64,000 bases of DNA from Fasciolopsis buskii (taxonomy: Eukaryota > Platyhelminthes > Trematoda > Plagiorchiida > Fasciolidae). Position numbers and translations under genes: made by a program. The notes below the pieces were generated by a model, which saw nothing but the letters and a program-made list of their open reading frames with translations, did no database searches and was not told the DNA's origin. Below, in pieces: positions 12,701-23,248 of this stretch (its first letter is position 1; each line of letters opens with the position of its first letter). The DNA lies in NCBI GenBank assembly GCA_008360955.1, contig LUCM01002853.1, positions 308,329-372,328 of the forward strand, in the 5' to 3' direction.

Positions 12701-15700
12701 GTTCGCGTTCTTAGTTTCTTTTCCCCAAACTAATTAACGCGCGGCACAGTTTCCTTGTCCAACCCGTACAATCTAGGATAATATTCTTCGACGTGATAGA
12801 TTTCCATCCTTTTGGTATATATCCCAGTTCCGACAAACCTCCCTTGACAGGTGATAGGAATGCGCATTCTGTACGAAGGACGAAAGCAGATTTCGTCCAA
12901 CGAGTTTATATCACAGCATGTATGAAATCCCATCGCGACGAAAGATTCCAAACTCCCGTATGTCACATTATTTATGTTCCCACAGTCTGAAATACCTTGA
13001 AGTTTTGTGAGGTTCGCAAATTTTGTTTCTCAATACCGGTGAACCGGGAACAGAAAAAATTATCGAAGGAGACGAACATTGGAAATGGATTATTTTAAAC
13101 GTTCATCACTTTCACAACATAAATTGTATAAAATGAAACGAAAAGGAAAATAATCCCAGTAAACAAAAATGTTTACCTTATGCTCATATAACAGGGAAGG
13201 AAAAGCAATTCTACATTCCCTTAAACGAAACCACAACTTTCATGTTTTCAACGACCGTGACAAGGTATACTGAATGTTCTAAACCACTTGTCAGCTTGTA
13301 GAAAGCCTTCCACGGGGGGCATGACAAACTGGCCGACGGGAAACAGGAACAACACTGCTAAGGGCATTCGGACAATGAAACGAAAGGTCACTGCGCTTGC
13401 GCGTAAGGCCGACGAACTCGTGAGCTGAGTTTTCATGTATCCGACTGACAATAAATTGGAACGACTCAACCAATTAGCCTTACATAATCCGATTAACCTT
13501 CTACTTGAAGTAGTAACCGAATGTGATCAGTTTCTCCAAGATGCTAGGGCTTAAAACAAGCAACCCATTCCACCTAGTTAATAGAGAGGGGGCGAAAACT
13601 CCGTGCTGATTGGGACAGTTTTCGATGCCTACAGAGGCTAGGCTAACTTGCCATACTTCAAGATAGCCAAGACTTCACTGGCACCAAGGGGGAAACCATC
13701 AGTGCTTAATAGTGGTTTCAAACCCAAACAGGTTAGCAAATTCCATTTCACCAATATAACCATTCGCAAGTCCCATCTAACAGAAGTTGTGCAGTAATCC
13801 GGAGGACCAATGTATAATCCTAATGTTACTTTATAAAAGAAATCTTTCGGGAATTTTTGATCTATAACACCTTAGAGTTGCGCGGATTTATGATTCAGGG
13901 ATTGAACTTGTGATTATGTTGTAACGCAAGCGGGCGGGGGGGGAATCAGGAAGATGATATTTACTAAGTCAGTAATTGGTTTCTCATTGGAAATTTATTT
14001 GTATTGCTAGAAGCAAGAATCGATGATACGTCCATTTAAGGATCATGCCGCGATTAGTCGTAATTTTTTGTCGACTGTGCAAGGCTGACTTACAGAAACA
14101 GGACACAAATTATGGTACCGCGGATCTATGTTGTCAGCAGCATGCTTCGCCTTGGGATGGATAAACAAAGTTTTCACTCAAGCCCCCGAGGAAATGCTGT
14201 TCATTTATGTGTAAATGAAACATACTGATGACATTCATTAAATGGACACCTATGAACCAATTCGAGGGCCTCATATTGTACTGGCTACTACATGTGATCC
14301 CTAGCCACGTTAATTCGCCCATTCGCCTCAGAGATATAGAAACTTTTGTCCCGGTTGAATTCCGTATCATTCCTAATACTGGGGAATTTGGTGTTGCATG
14401 TGAGAACGAGACCGTTTAATTTCCGTTCTATACGGTCAAAAGCAAATATAGTTATGAAGAAAAAATGCCAGTAGCAAAAATGTACTAATTATGTTTGTGC
14501 TGTGGCACGTTCCTTAAACATTTTCAGACACACCAACATGTGCGTGATGTTGCCCTGTCGATAAGGCTCATCTGATCAACGGTCAGATATGGAGCCATGA
14601 AGAACTTTCGAGATTAGTTTGTCGCCATTTAAGACTTCGTACTACCCTTTATTAAGGCGAATAACTGGGAGAATTAAAATGACTCAGTCCTTCGCACTTT
14701 TCTTGCTGATTCTGGCTTGCGTTTTTTATCAAATTGAACTGATCGATTGTTCGGGTCACAAACCGTAGAATTCCCGCACTCATGCGCACATCGAGAACAC
14801 CACATCCCAATGCACAGTGTAACGTACAGACATCAAGAGGGAGAGAGAGCGACATGGAGAACAGGAGTAAATGCAGTTCACCAGATGAACAAGATTTGCC
14901 CGGGCTTGTCTGTTTGATCGACAACACCTTATGTGCATGCAACGAGAGACGAGGTCATGTCCCCTAACTGTCTGCCCAGCCGGTTCAATAAATCAGCTGT
15001 GCTTATGCAAAAAGGATGGAAATAAACATTGACCCCTTGAAGCTGACGGGCGCGTAATCAACCAACATGGTTCATCACCCCCGCCTCTTCGTGTTTTAAC
15101 ATATCCGACAGCAAATCCGGCAGCGGGTGAGGACAAGCTTGCGAATCGCACAAAAAAAAACAGAAACGTGTAAATATTAGTTCATTTTCATGCTTCTTTC
15201 ACGATTTGCAATCTCATTGCCAGATTCAAATATTTTCAACCGAAAAATCTAAAACTTCGCTGGCGTCAGTGCCTTTGATCACGGAGTTTTTGGGTTATAT
15301 TTTTGTTTTGCTTCGAAGGAATGGAACTGGAATCGCTGACTGGACTGACCTAAGCAAGAAGTATGGGAACTGGACGACTCCAGCTGATATTAGCTTATCG
15401 GTAAACAAAACCGGACACTTGACTGCAACATGGTTCTATCACCGATCTGATCAACAGTCACTGAACTCGCATTATGCACCCCTAGTCAGAAATTCGGTAA
15501 AGTATACAGAATACTTGGATCCGCAGTTTGGTTGGGTCGTCTGAAAAAATAAGCCTTGAGATTTTATCTGATAAATAGATGGACAGATTGATTGATTGAT
15601 TGATTGACTGACAGATAGACGGATCGATCAGTCAGTCCATTCACCACTATTTGTGCGAACATATAGGTTAATTTACTGCTTGGTTGACAAAGGCGAAAAA

Positions 15701-18700
15701 GAAAATTTGCTCGAAGCTCAACCTCAAAGTTCCGATCTTGGGTTCCGTCCTCTAAACTCATTTTTCTAATCGAATGTCTACTATTGGGCATTGTCTTCTT
15801 TTTTGCAAAATATTCCACAGCAAACAAAAGTAACTTGTAAAAATGTTAGCTTATTCACTCAGTCATGCTCACTGAAATTCGCTGACTTTACCTAACAGCG
15901 GTCTGCAATTTTTATTGGACTGCCAGTCAAATCTAGCCAGTGGAAGAAAAGCATATTTTATCCCTAATTCCATTTTGTAATGTGGTTTTCATTACTACTC
16001 GATTTTTTAAGATGTTGGTTAATTTTAACTTTTGCTTGTCTGTTGATAAAGAAACTTCTTCTTATTAAAAAAAACATTTGTTTGCGCTTTGAACCGTAGC
16101 CACATTCCATATTCACCGTCTCTAGATATCTTCAGGTACCTTTCCCGTCCGAGTGTGTTTAGGCGGCACTTTGGTCAAGAGATCGGGATCAGTATTCCAA
16201 TTTTTCTCAAGCCCAAAGCAGGACTAGATGTGTGGACCTAATATTTTGTGTGGCACACAGTTGCACATGTTTACCCACCGCTTACAAACCTGTTTCGTCT
16301 TTGGAATGAGGAATCTGTATGTCCCAGAATCATTACGTGATTAATCCCCATAGACGACAATTGGGAAGTAACTGGACCAAATCATGCCATGTGTTCATTA
16401 GTCATCACATTCATGTAACGGGCACTGATCGATTGCATGTTTCGTGAAAACAGTAAAACAGTGATTTGAGGTAACTGTCGTAATTCGGCTGAACATCGGA
16501 ATAACCGCCATCTCTGATACCAACAATGCCACATTTGTCAGCGTCATCAGGCACCTCATCATCCCAGTCACCATCATCAACGTCCTAATCAAAATCATCG
16601 GAACCATCATCCTCGTAAATATCTTACGAATCTTCATAACCATAACAATCACTACCGTTGATATTATCATCAACAGTATCGTCGTCCTCACTGTCTTCAT
16701 CATCAAAATCATCATCATCATTAGAACCATCATCACGCATGTCATAGTCATCATCATTCAATTTGTGATCATGCTAATTTATCCCTTTGTTATTCCAAGG
16801 CAGTATATTCTGCAGTTTATTCTGGAGGTAGTTGAATATTTATTCTACTGGTTGATTGGCTAATAAATTTGTCAAGTTCCGTGAAAGACGTCCAACTTTA
16901 ATGACTTTCATAGGTGACTTCAAAATTATGCCTTATTGTTTCACACGTGTTTATGTGCTGCTGATCAATCGGAAACCGAATTCCGGTCACAGTTGGTGTG
17001 ATCTATTTGATCCCTACCATTAGGGCAATTTGGACATAAATAAATATATACAAACAAGATTCATCTTCTTCCAGTTCCCATGATTTCACCTGACCGTGAA
17101 TTGCCAACTCGAAGAATTCATTTCGGATGGGTTGGTGCCAATTCTTAGACACTTTCACGCCTCCTTTTCAAAGTGCACCAGACCAAAGAGACAGAACGAG
17201 ATCGACATATAAACCTGCAGCCGTAGACGGTTGTTTTTTTCTTTTTTCCTCTCAAAAACACCAAAAAACCAGGTGTATAATATCAAATTATATCACACAA
17301 GTGGCCTGACCACCATGTGTATCGTCATCCAAGTAAGCCACAGGTGATACGCGGCCATCCGATTCTCCCGTTTCTTCGCGTGCAAAACTGAATTGGGGGA
17401 AGCGATTACTGCACACTTTGCGCGTCGCTCCTTCGCATGTTCAAGCTTCTCTTAACGATCGCAGTAAAGAATATCTAGAAATACCCGACCTGTGACGACT
17501 GGGAAAGTCGAAGTGAGGGTGCGATTGGAAGATGGAGACAAAATGCTGCAGTGTTGATTGTGGTGGTGATTGGGACGGGTGGGGAGGAGGCTAGATGGTG
17601 TACTTGAGATTATCAGTGTAGAAATAGTGGCATCGACGATTACACCCTATAGTAGCATTGGTTCGGAAAAAAATTTCTCATCGGATAAACACTGTTGCCA
17701 TAGCACACTTCACAGCCTATCGTTGCGGGTTCATATGTACGTCAGATGGGTACATGCGTGTTTGTATATTTTTGGCTGCGCATCCCTAGTGGACCAGGGA
17801 ATGCGTACCACATTATGAGATAGAGAGCCGGAAAGCAAACCAATATCAAATGTCACATGTGATACCCGCTTTCATGTGTATATGCAAACATGCGTGGTCT
17901 TCAGGTGCATATCAGTAACCCCACTCCCCATAAACACACATGCATACATCTGCTCGCACTACGTCTATCAGGTTGCATTCACTTCTGCGGCTTAGAAGGG
18001 AGCAGAATTGAACCACATCTAATGAAAATATCGTCATCTTTTTATGCATCCACGGCATCTTGTTTCTATAGTTTTATCAAAAATATTGCTGGGTATATTT
18101 AATCGCAATCGACAGTAAGTAGCTTGGCAGTCAAGTGGGACAAATGAAGATTTTCTCTCCCCTTTTCAATCATTTTAGCTCTGTTTTATGAGGTTTTCTG
18201 TTGAGGCCAAGAGTCTTGTTTATTCTCTTTTTACCTCTTTCTAAGTGTGTGTGTGTGCGTGTGTGTGTGTGTGTGGGTGTGTGGGTGGGTCCATGTGTGT
18301 GGGCATGCGTTTGGCAGTGTGATTTTTGATCGTTTATTCAATGTTAACGAACGTGATACTATGAATACGGAAGCTAATGCACGATTATAAGCACACGCAC
18401 GTCAACGATGGGCCTTCACTATACTAATGTTGCTTTTTAATACCACTGCATACATATATATATATTTATATACTTATCTATGGTTGCTTCTATCTAGCTG
18501 AAAGAACAAGAACACATACACGCAAACATACAAGAAATAAGTACCCTCATGAATATTTTGTGGTCATCCATTTCATGAATAAGGCCTATCGTTTTTCGGA
18601 TTTCGTACGCAGGTGCACGTTGAATCAGGTGGATACGTTAAATACCATAATCTATTTTGGATCGTTGGATATTACGCACTGACGGCTACCTTTTTTGTTG

Positions 18701-21700
18701 GTGATAAAGTTAGTTGTTACTAGCTTCCTTTGTCAAACTAATCATGATTCGGATGATGATGACGATGCTGCTGATGATGTTGACGCGAGGATTGCACTAA
18801 TCATCCACACTAGCTCGTTATCCTCCTTAGAATCTAGCTTTGTTGCATAATAGAAGTTCAAGTTTGTCCGGGAAATCGTAAGTTTAATTTAAGAAGGAGA
18901 CAATGCCCTTGGGTCAGTAAGCAATTGGCACACTTTGTTTTTGGTCATTTTTTGTTAAGGTCAGCCGTCAGTTGAGATGTAACACATACGATTATGATCG
19001 TCTGAGGGACCCGTTTGTCATTCAGATAAGGTCGTGACGTTTCCATATGAAAATCGAAAGTTGGAATCCTCGATCGAATGACTGGTCTCACAAATCTCCC
19101 ATTGATGTTCACATCAAAGGCACCACCTAAGCCAACTCAGACGGCTTTTATCTTTTTGGTTTCCGTTTGCTATCCTGAAATACTCCTATTTTACGATGGA
19201 ACAATTATTCCGATTTTAAGCTATAAATATTGCCACGTGAATGTCCACGTCTGGCAAGTCGTACTTTATAGGCAGCAAGCTAGTACGTAAACGCATACTG
19301 TACGTACCATCGCACCAGGTCAAATGAGACTATCCGATACGAGAATGGATTTAACCGGTTAAAACTGTTTTGGAGATCCACGATCAACGGGCATTCGCAC
19401 ACAAGTAATTCATGATGTCAGAATCATAGATTCTCGTTATTTGGTTGTGGTTATCGAAAAGAGGACCGATGATATTATGAAATGAGTGCACGACTTACTA
19501 CGCTATCTTCGTGAGCAGACAGTGTTCAGATTTTCCCGTCATTTAATAATCCTTAACTAGCGTTTCATTTCTTGCGGCAGCTTATTTGTCTAACCTAGAT
19601 CAGGATGAACACATCTTTTTCTACGGTTGGATGACGGCCTTTCGGACTGCATCTTTCAAGCACACGCGTTGCACTCGAGTATAAGATTGATCAGATGACC
19701 TGAGATTTTTGCGTCAAAGATGGAGTCCGAAAGGCAGTAAACCAATTAAGGAAACACCAATCCCACGCACTACTCGCAAGTAACTGTGAGCGCTCTATGG
19801 AAAATATCTTTCTGCTGAAAACAGTCAATGAAAAAATTCACTCACGACATCCATGTCACTTGACTTGGACCTAAAGGCTAAAAGTGATAGGCCCGGTTTT
19901 CTTGCACGTAATTCAAAGGCATGTATTCATTCCATTGTTGACCGGGGTTGCTAAACGCATGCCATAGGCTAGTAGACGATGAAAGATCTCGGAATTCCGT
20001 TTACCATAATGAATCAAAACATGCGTAGAATTGGTGCATGGCTGACCTTACTTTTATTTTTTGATCATAAAAGTTGGAAATCTGGGTTTTTAGCAGTTTA
20101 GACGTGATTGAATAAAAAATTCATTTGCCCTAAAACTATTTGTTTTCAGCAAACCTTATCACCAATAACCTTGAAGACACAGTCTGATCAGCCAGACCCT
20201 GACCCGGAATATGCTCGACAAAGTAACCATGCAAGTCCGCAAACTGAGACTCGTGGGCAGAGACAATATGATTGGAGCATGTTGGAAGTGTTGGAAGAAA
20301 ACGGGGAAGAAGAATCGTCACTCAGGCAACAGCGACCAAACCTCCCCCCACCGGTCATCATACACAGAAGACGATTTGGTATCTCCGAATCGACCGAGGT
20401 AAGAATATGTTCAACAGAATGATCCCAATATTTTTTGCTTCTCCCACTCGCCTTTTCAGCCACGAAAATTAAAGCAGTATGAAGAAAACTACTGTGGGTG
20501 TTGATTCAGTCAACAGTACAGTGAATTTGCTGAACCCAGGCATTGAAAAAACTAAGATGCCGAATGATAGGCATATTTTTTAACTGGTCGACTGGCTTTG
20601 GTGTCTAACTGGCTTACTGACCGAGTGACTGAACGATTGGCTTAGTGACTAACTGATTCAGATTGCTGATTGCTTGTCCTACAAACCGATCTTCCATCCG
20701 TTTTACAATCTGGAGCAGCAATGTGTTAACCTAATTCATTGAATAGCGCAACACTCACCGAATGCCCAGGAAACGGTAGTTTCACTTTGTGGTGAAAATC
20801 ACCAATTTGCTATCCACAGTGCAGTGAGGTGAAGATTTCCGAGTGTTTATAAACATATTAACCAATACATTCAATGATGTGCTATTCATCGGCATTGACT
20901 GTCTGGAAAATTCCTTCGGTGGGAATTAACTACGTATAGCTTTTGGTTGCTTTATATTAAAATTAAACGCATGTTTGCTATTAAAATGTTCATAAATAAT
21001 TGAGGTACAATGAACTGGACGACAGTACGTACTAGTGACTTTTCCTTTAATCAACTGTCTGCTTGAGTGGTAGGCTTCTTACACCTTTTGCCAATGTACA
21101 ACTTTTTTCGAACTGTTGATGTAAGCATTCAGTTCTTGAGTCAAGTAATAAATGAACGACAAGGGAATGCCAGTGATAAAGGTTCTATTCTGTTAAGCTA
21201 TTTTTTGTAATAGTAAATGGTCGTTGAATCCGCTGGGCGCACATAACAAACAGCTACCGGAACAAAATTATGCATATTGTAGTTGCATACTCAAGTGGCA
21301 GCCAGTAGCCGAATAAGTCGCACAATATGGTGTAGAGCTAAATGCTTCCAGTTTTGTTCTCACTGATTGCTTACAACATTATCTTTTTAATTTCATTTTT
21401 CTAATTTATCCACAGAAAATTTCACCAGAACCGATGCTGACGATTGATGAAGTGGACGAACCGCAAGCTCAGACAATTAAACAACAACTAAGTGCACAAA
21501 AGCAACAGCGCAAAATTCCACTTCGTACATTCGCTTCCGAGGTTCCGTCCGTGAAAGCCGAGATCTCACTGGACAGTTTGATCAGACCCATAAATTCAGA
21601 AAACCTAGCACAGACCAGTGGTGGTGAGTCGACAAATTCTGACCTATATGAGGCCATCAGTGTGGCAAATGTCTTCACAAACACAACCACCTCCAGCACC

Positions 21701-23248
21701 ACGGAAAGTACAAGCGGTAGTGATCTGAACGAGATATCGTCACAAACAACGAATCTTCAAAACAGCTCCAGTCGTCTGCGCTGGTTTGCCAAACCAGGTT
21801 CCATCTCGAATCATAGAGCGGAGGAGAAGAAATGTGTTTACGAAATCAGCAGCAACAATAAGAAAGTGGAAAATGAACATGAGCCTCAAAAATTGGTGAC
21901 TAGTTCGTATCACGTATTCAATACGAAAACGGAGAAAGGCTTCAGGGAAAATTCGGAATATCCAAATAAGCCTGCTCGAGTCCATGGTGATTCCTGGGGG
22001 CAGGAGTTAGTCACGTATGTTTCTCCAAGGAGTATATCCTCGAAAACTATTTGGACGAATGATCCTATCTCCAATTCGCCTGTGGCCAACCCACGGCCAG
22101 CTACTTCACCTCGAATACGGAGACAGTCTTTAGTGCATTCAAGCAAATCCAGTACCGGAGCTAAAACTGCCAACTCAACACGTTCCCCTCAAACAGCGCA
22201 GATGCTCATTTCGTCAAAGTCCTCCCCGAATTCGCCAGATTTTTCTCCTGGTGGAGAGCGAGGCTTGCGTATTGCGACGGCAAAGATTTCCACAAAATCC
22301 GGACTAAGTAAAAATGAGTGGAAATTGCCTAATCAGTTCAATGGTGCAATGCTATCCAAACGAATTACACAGGGGAAAATCCAGGTGGCTAAAACAATTG
22401 GTGTTAGCTCAAATGGAGTCGGAGAGGGGTCGGACATGGACAGATTCAACGAACACACAGCTGTGGACCTCAGTGCCACTCCAGCCCCGCCGCCAATACC
22501 GCCGAGAACAAGTTCGCGGACCCAAGGGCATCAAACTAAAACGATCACCGTTGCCCGTCCTGATATATCTACTCAGCCCTCAGTACGTTACACCGAAAAG
22601 TACTCCCCGTCTTCTCTTTCCACCCAATCCATTCTTGCTGATCCGAATTGGTCCCAATTTCCGGACCCAACTAGATTACGAAATTCCTCTCATACAAGAA
22701 CCAGTTCCTCCACTACAAGTTACAATTATTCCTCTCGTGGTGCAGCGTTACCAGATAGTTCGCTTGTCAATAATATAAATAATATGCGCCTGATCAACGA
22801 TTACAAACGAAGTCCGATTTCAAACCTATCGCACTCACCCTTGCCTCGTCTACCCATTCCAGTTGCGAGACACGAGATTCAAGGCAATGCTTGGCCAACA
22901 AAACCATCAGAAAGTGGATCGCCAAACTACAGTCCACAAAATGGTAGTTTGGCTTCGCAGTTTGAAACACAGTTAACAGGCGTAACAGTTACTTCTCGAG
23001 GCAGCTCCAGTGTAAATAAGAACATGCCAAGAGCAGAGCACCGATCGTCTCAGACGCGAGGCAAAAAGATATCTGAAATCACAAATTCAGTGGTTCCGAC
23101 AAGCGGACTTTGGGACACTCGAGGAAGGCACATTCCTGCAGGTCAAATACCGCATGTGTCCGCTTCACAGTGGTCTGAAGCAAGTTCTCGAGAGTCCTCG
23201 CGATCTCGGGGCTACACAAAAGAACGTTCAGTACGAAGAGGGGCATGA
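1..23248 (+). CDS. Large serine/proline-rich protein, four exons, 5' end off the window
   Basis: Joining 3-781, 9614-10088, 20150-20398 and 21416-23248 gives one open frame of 1,111 residues ending in TGA. Splice phases agree at every junction (phase 2, 0, 0), and each intron starts GTAAG or GTAAGT and ends in AG. The frame is already open at base 1, so the start lies upstream. The visible part has no membrane segment or signal peptide. It is rich in Ser, Thr, Pro, Asn and Arg, as in long disordered tails of cytoskeletal or signalling scaffold proteins. A proline cluster with PPPIPPR (about residues 858-865) fits an SH3-binding class II site, and exon 3 carries LPPPV. I do not recognise the family; catalytic or folded domains may lie upstream. 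Coding status is near certain because of the 604-codon open frame in the last exon; function is unknown. Confidence 0.9.
3756..3930 (+). repeat. tRNA-derived SINE-like element
   Basis: A 70-base tRNA-like head (3756-3825) has AGCGGTG paired with CACCGCC (six of seven pairs), a GACC/GGTC D stem, an A-box-like TGACCAAGCGG (3761-3771) and an exact B box GGTTCGAATCC (3805-3815). The anticodon arm does not fold into a normal 5-bp stem with a 7-base loop, so this is not a working tRNA. About 75 bases of unrelated sequence follow, then an A-rich tail (3900-3930). Head, body and A-rich tail is the usual SINE plan, with internal RNA polymerase III promoter boxes. A diverged relative of the head lies near 19,020-19,085. 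Confidence 0.55.
4451..4795 (-). mobile_element. RTE-like LINE, 3' fragment of ORF2
   Basis: The minus frame contains LSKLRWLGHVL followed by ERLPRCSLF. This is the conserved block just after the reverse transcriptase in RTE-type LINE proteins, where RLRWLGHVLRM is usual. Upstream, RLALTKL and RLDV match the region preceding the family's usual LLYGCETW motif, but that motif itself is lost. The reverse transcriptase core is absent. It is a truncated, decayed copy inside intron 1, antisense to the host gene. The same block recurs at 7.4-7.7 and 63.5-63.7 kb. Confidence 0.65.
6405..6450 (+). repeat. tRNA-Met-like SINE remnant
   Basis: GGG-CCCATAA-CCC forms an anticodon-like arm with CAT in the anticodon position, and the exact inverted T-arm GGGTTCAACCC follows. 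C replaces the invariant U33, and no D arm or acceptor stem is evident. This suggests a decayed tRNA-like head of a SINE rather than a tRNA gene. Support is thin. Confidence 0.25.
7310..7700 (-). mobile_element. RTE-like LINE, 3' end fragment
   Basis: The minus strand encodes PSRLRRLGHLRM, a diverged form of the RLRWLGHVLRM block found after the reverse transcriptase of RTE-like LINEs. The plus-strand text is visibly similar to 63,320-63,740: both share TTGCCATATCCT, TTCTCATTCCA and GTGACCCAACC in the same order. The copy is broken by stops and lacks the catalytic domains. Confidence 0.6.
9614..10088 (+). CDS. Exon B of the large Ser/Pro-rich gene
   Basis: Acceptor CTACACAG at 9606-9613, donor CCG|GTAAGA at 10088/10089. 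The first base completes the split Arg codon from exon A; the exon ends on a full codon (phase 0). It encodes residues 260-418. It starts with a basic stretch (RDSKRRY), then a possibly helical segment (LDLELASYLQTLVHNA), followed by acidic, Ser-rich sequence (DDSAIDTGEDEGEG). No catalytic motif is visible. The start codon at 9600 in this frame lies in the intron and is not used. Confidence 0.88.
10881..11213. repeat. Inverted repeat of about 100-bp arms, MITE-like
   Basis: The left arm (10,881-10,985) and right arm (11,113-11,213) are imperfect reverse complements. The left contains AAATAAGG, CCGGGATAAGGAGGAAGGGTG and AAGTGAATGAGTCATG; the right contains GACTCATTCACTT, CACCCTTCTTCCTTATCCCGG and CTTATTTGG. 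A loop of about 127 bases separates them. Length and layout suit a foldback or MITE-type non-autonomous DNA transposon, or an old inverted duplication. No clear target-site duplication was found, and no transposase is encoded. Confidence 0.6.
15224..15496 (+). CDS. Candidate cassette exon in intron 2 (91 codons)
   Basis: A good acceptor (CGATTTGCAATCTCATTGCCAG) precedes 273 open bases that end at donor TTCG|GTAAAG. The exon is phase 0 on both sides, so it could be inserted between exons B and C without shifting the frame. The translation has a hydrophobic stretch (ITEFLGYIFVLL) and then WTTPADISLSVNKTGHLTATW, whose spacing recalls the A and B strands of a fibronectin type III domain. That is unlike the disordered neighbours, so it may instead be a nested gene exon or pseudogene piece. 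Unspliced, the frame runs on to TGA at 15,542. Confidence 0.3.
15586..15638 (+). repeat. Degenerate GATT tetranucleotide repeat
   Basis: GATTGATTGATTGATTGA followed by GACTGACAGATAGACGGATC, a decaying four-base tandem repeat. Confidence 0.7.
16540..16760 (-). repeat. GAT/ATC trinucleotide tract with Asp-rich minus frame
   Basis: Plus-strand ATC/TCA triplets recur for about 220 bases. On the minus strand one frame reads almost entirely as GAT/GAC codons with Glu, Ser, Gly and Tyr mixed in, interrupted by two stops. It continues past the tract as an ordinary-looking sequence (CGIVGIRDGGYSDVQPNYDS). It could be a simple-sequence expansion or a decayed acidic protein exon. Confidence 0.5.
18245..18304. 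repeat. TG dinucleotide microsatellite
   Basis: About 60 bases of TG repeats with a few C and G interruptions. A separate short AT run lies at 18,453-18,472. Confidence 0.9.
19012..19085 (+). repeat. Second, diverged copy of the SINE-like tRNA head
   Basis: AGATAAGGTCGTGACGTTT (19,024-19,042) matches GGATAAGGTCGTGACATTT of the 3.8-kb element at 17 of 19 positions. It is followed at similar spacing by GTTGGAATCCTC, where that element has GTTCGAATCCTC. Acceptor-stem pairing is gone. This supports a dispersed family rather than a single decayed tRNA. Confidence 0.5.
20150..20398 (+). CDS. Exon C of the large Ser/Pro-rich gene
   Basis: Acceptor TTTGTTTTCAG, donor GAG|GTAAGA; phase 0 at both ends, 83 codons (residues 419-501). 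It holds an Asp-Pro repeat (DQPDPDPEY), a short helical acidic stretch (MLEVLEENGEEE), then RPNLPPPV and a basic RRRF. Being a multiple of three and phase 0/0, it could be skipped without a frameshift. Confidence 0.87.
20399..21415 (+). other. Intron 3 of the large gene (1.0 kb)
   Basis: Starts GTAAGA and ends TTTATCCACAG. It contains a loosely repeated ACTGGCT/GACTGA pattern at about 20,584-20,680. I see no gene in it. Confidence 0.75.
21416..23248 (+). CDS. Terminal exon D of the large Ser/Pro-rich gene
   Basis: The frame is open for 610 codons from acceptor TTATCCACAG to the TGA at 23,246-23,248, entering in phase 0. It encodes residues 502-1111. Composition is strongly biased to Ser, Thr, Asn, Pro and Arg with little hydrophobic content, so it is likely disordered. 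Short features are APPPIPPR (SH3-type ligand), many Ser-Pro sites (SPRI, SPQT, SPNS, SPDF) that could be phosphorylated by proline-directed kinases, and a basic C-terminus (RSVRRGA). The ATG at 21,434 is internal, not a start, because the exon joins in frame upstream. Confidence 0.92.
   Translation, partial: KISPEPMLTIDEVDEPQAQTIKQQLSAQKQQRKIPLRTFASEVPSVKAEISLDSLIRPINSENLAQTSGGESTNSDLYEAISVANVFTNTTTSSTTESTSGSDLNEISSQTTNLQNSSSRLRWFAKPGSISNHRAEEKKCVYEISSNNKKVENEHEPQKLVTSSYHVFNTKTEKGFRENSEYPNKPARVHGDSWGQELVTYVSPRSISSKTIWTNDPISNSPVANPRPATSPRIRRQSLVHSSKSSTGAKTANSTRSPQTAQMLISSKSSPNSPDFSPGGERGLRIATAKISTKSGLSKNEWKLPNQFNGAMLSKRITQGKIQVAKTIGVSSNGVGEGSDMDRFNEHTAVDLSATPAPPPIPPRTSSRTQGHQTKTITVARPDISTQPSVRYTEKYSPSSLSTQSILADPNWSQFPDPTRLRNSSHTRTSSSTTSYNYSSRGAALPDSSLVNNINNMRLINDYKRSPISNLSHSPLPRLPIPVARHEIQGNAWPTKPSESGSPNYSPQNGSLASQFETQLTGVTVTSRGSSSVNKNMPRAEHRSSQTRGKKISEITNSVVPTSGLWDTRGRHIPAGQIPHVSASQWSEASSRESSRSRGYTKERSVRRGA

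Larger units (their letters stand above)
10089..20149 (+). other. Intron 2 of the large gene (10.1 kb)
   Basis: Starts GTAAGA and ends TGTTTTCAG. It contains an inverted repeat (10,881-11,213), a phase-compatible candidate cassette exon (15,224-15,496), a GATT-type repeat (15,586-15,638), an Asp-codon-rich GAT/ATC tract (16,540-16,760), a TG microsatellite and a short AT run near 18.2-18.5 kb, and a second SINE-like head near 19.0 kb. The rest, roughly 11.2-15.2 and 16.8-18.2 kb, shows no gene or repeat that I recognise. Confidence 0.7.

Noticed and set aside
16398..16757. Met/Ile-rich minus ORF of 119 codons
   Set aside because: It is simply the ATG frame of the GAT/ATC repeat tract; the Asp frame is the more protein-like reading.
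18245..18304. Regulatory Z-DNA or promoter role for the TG repeat
   Set aside because: Microsatellites of this length are common in introns and nothing nearby indicates a promoter.
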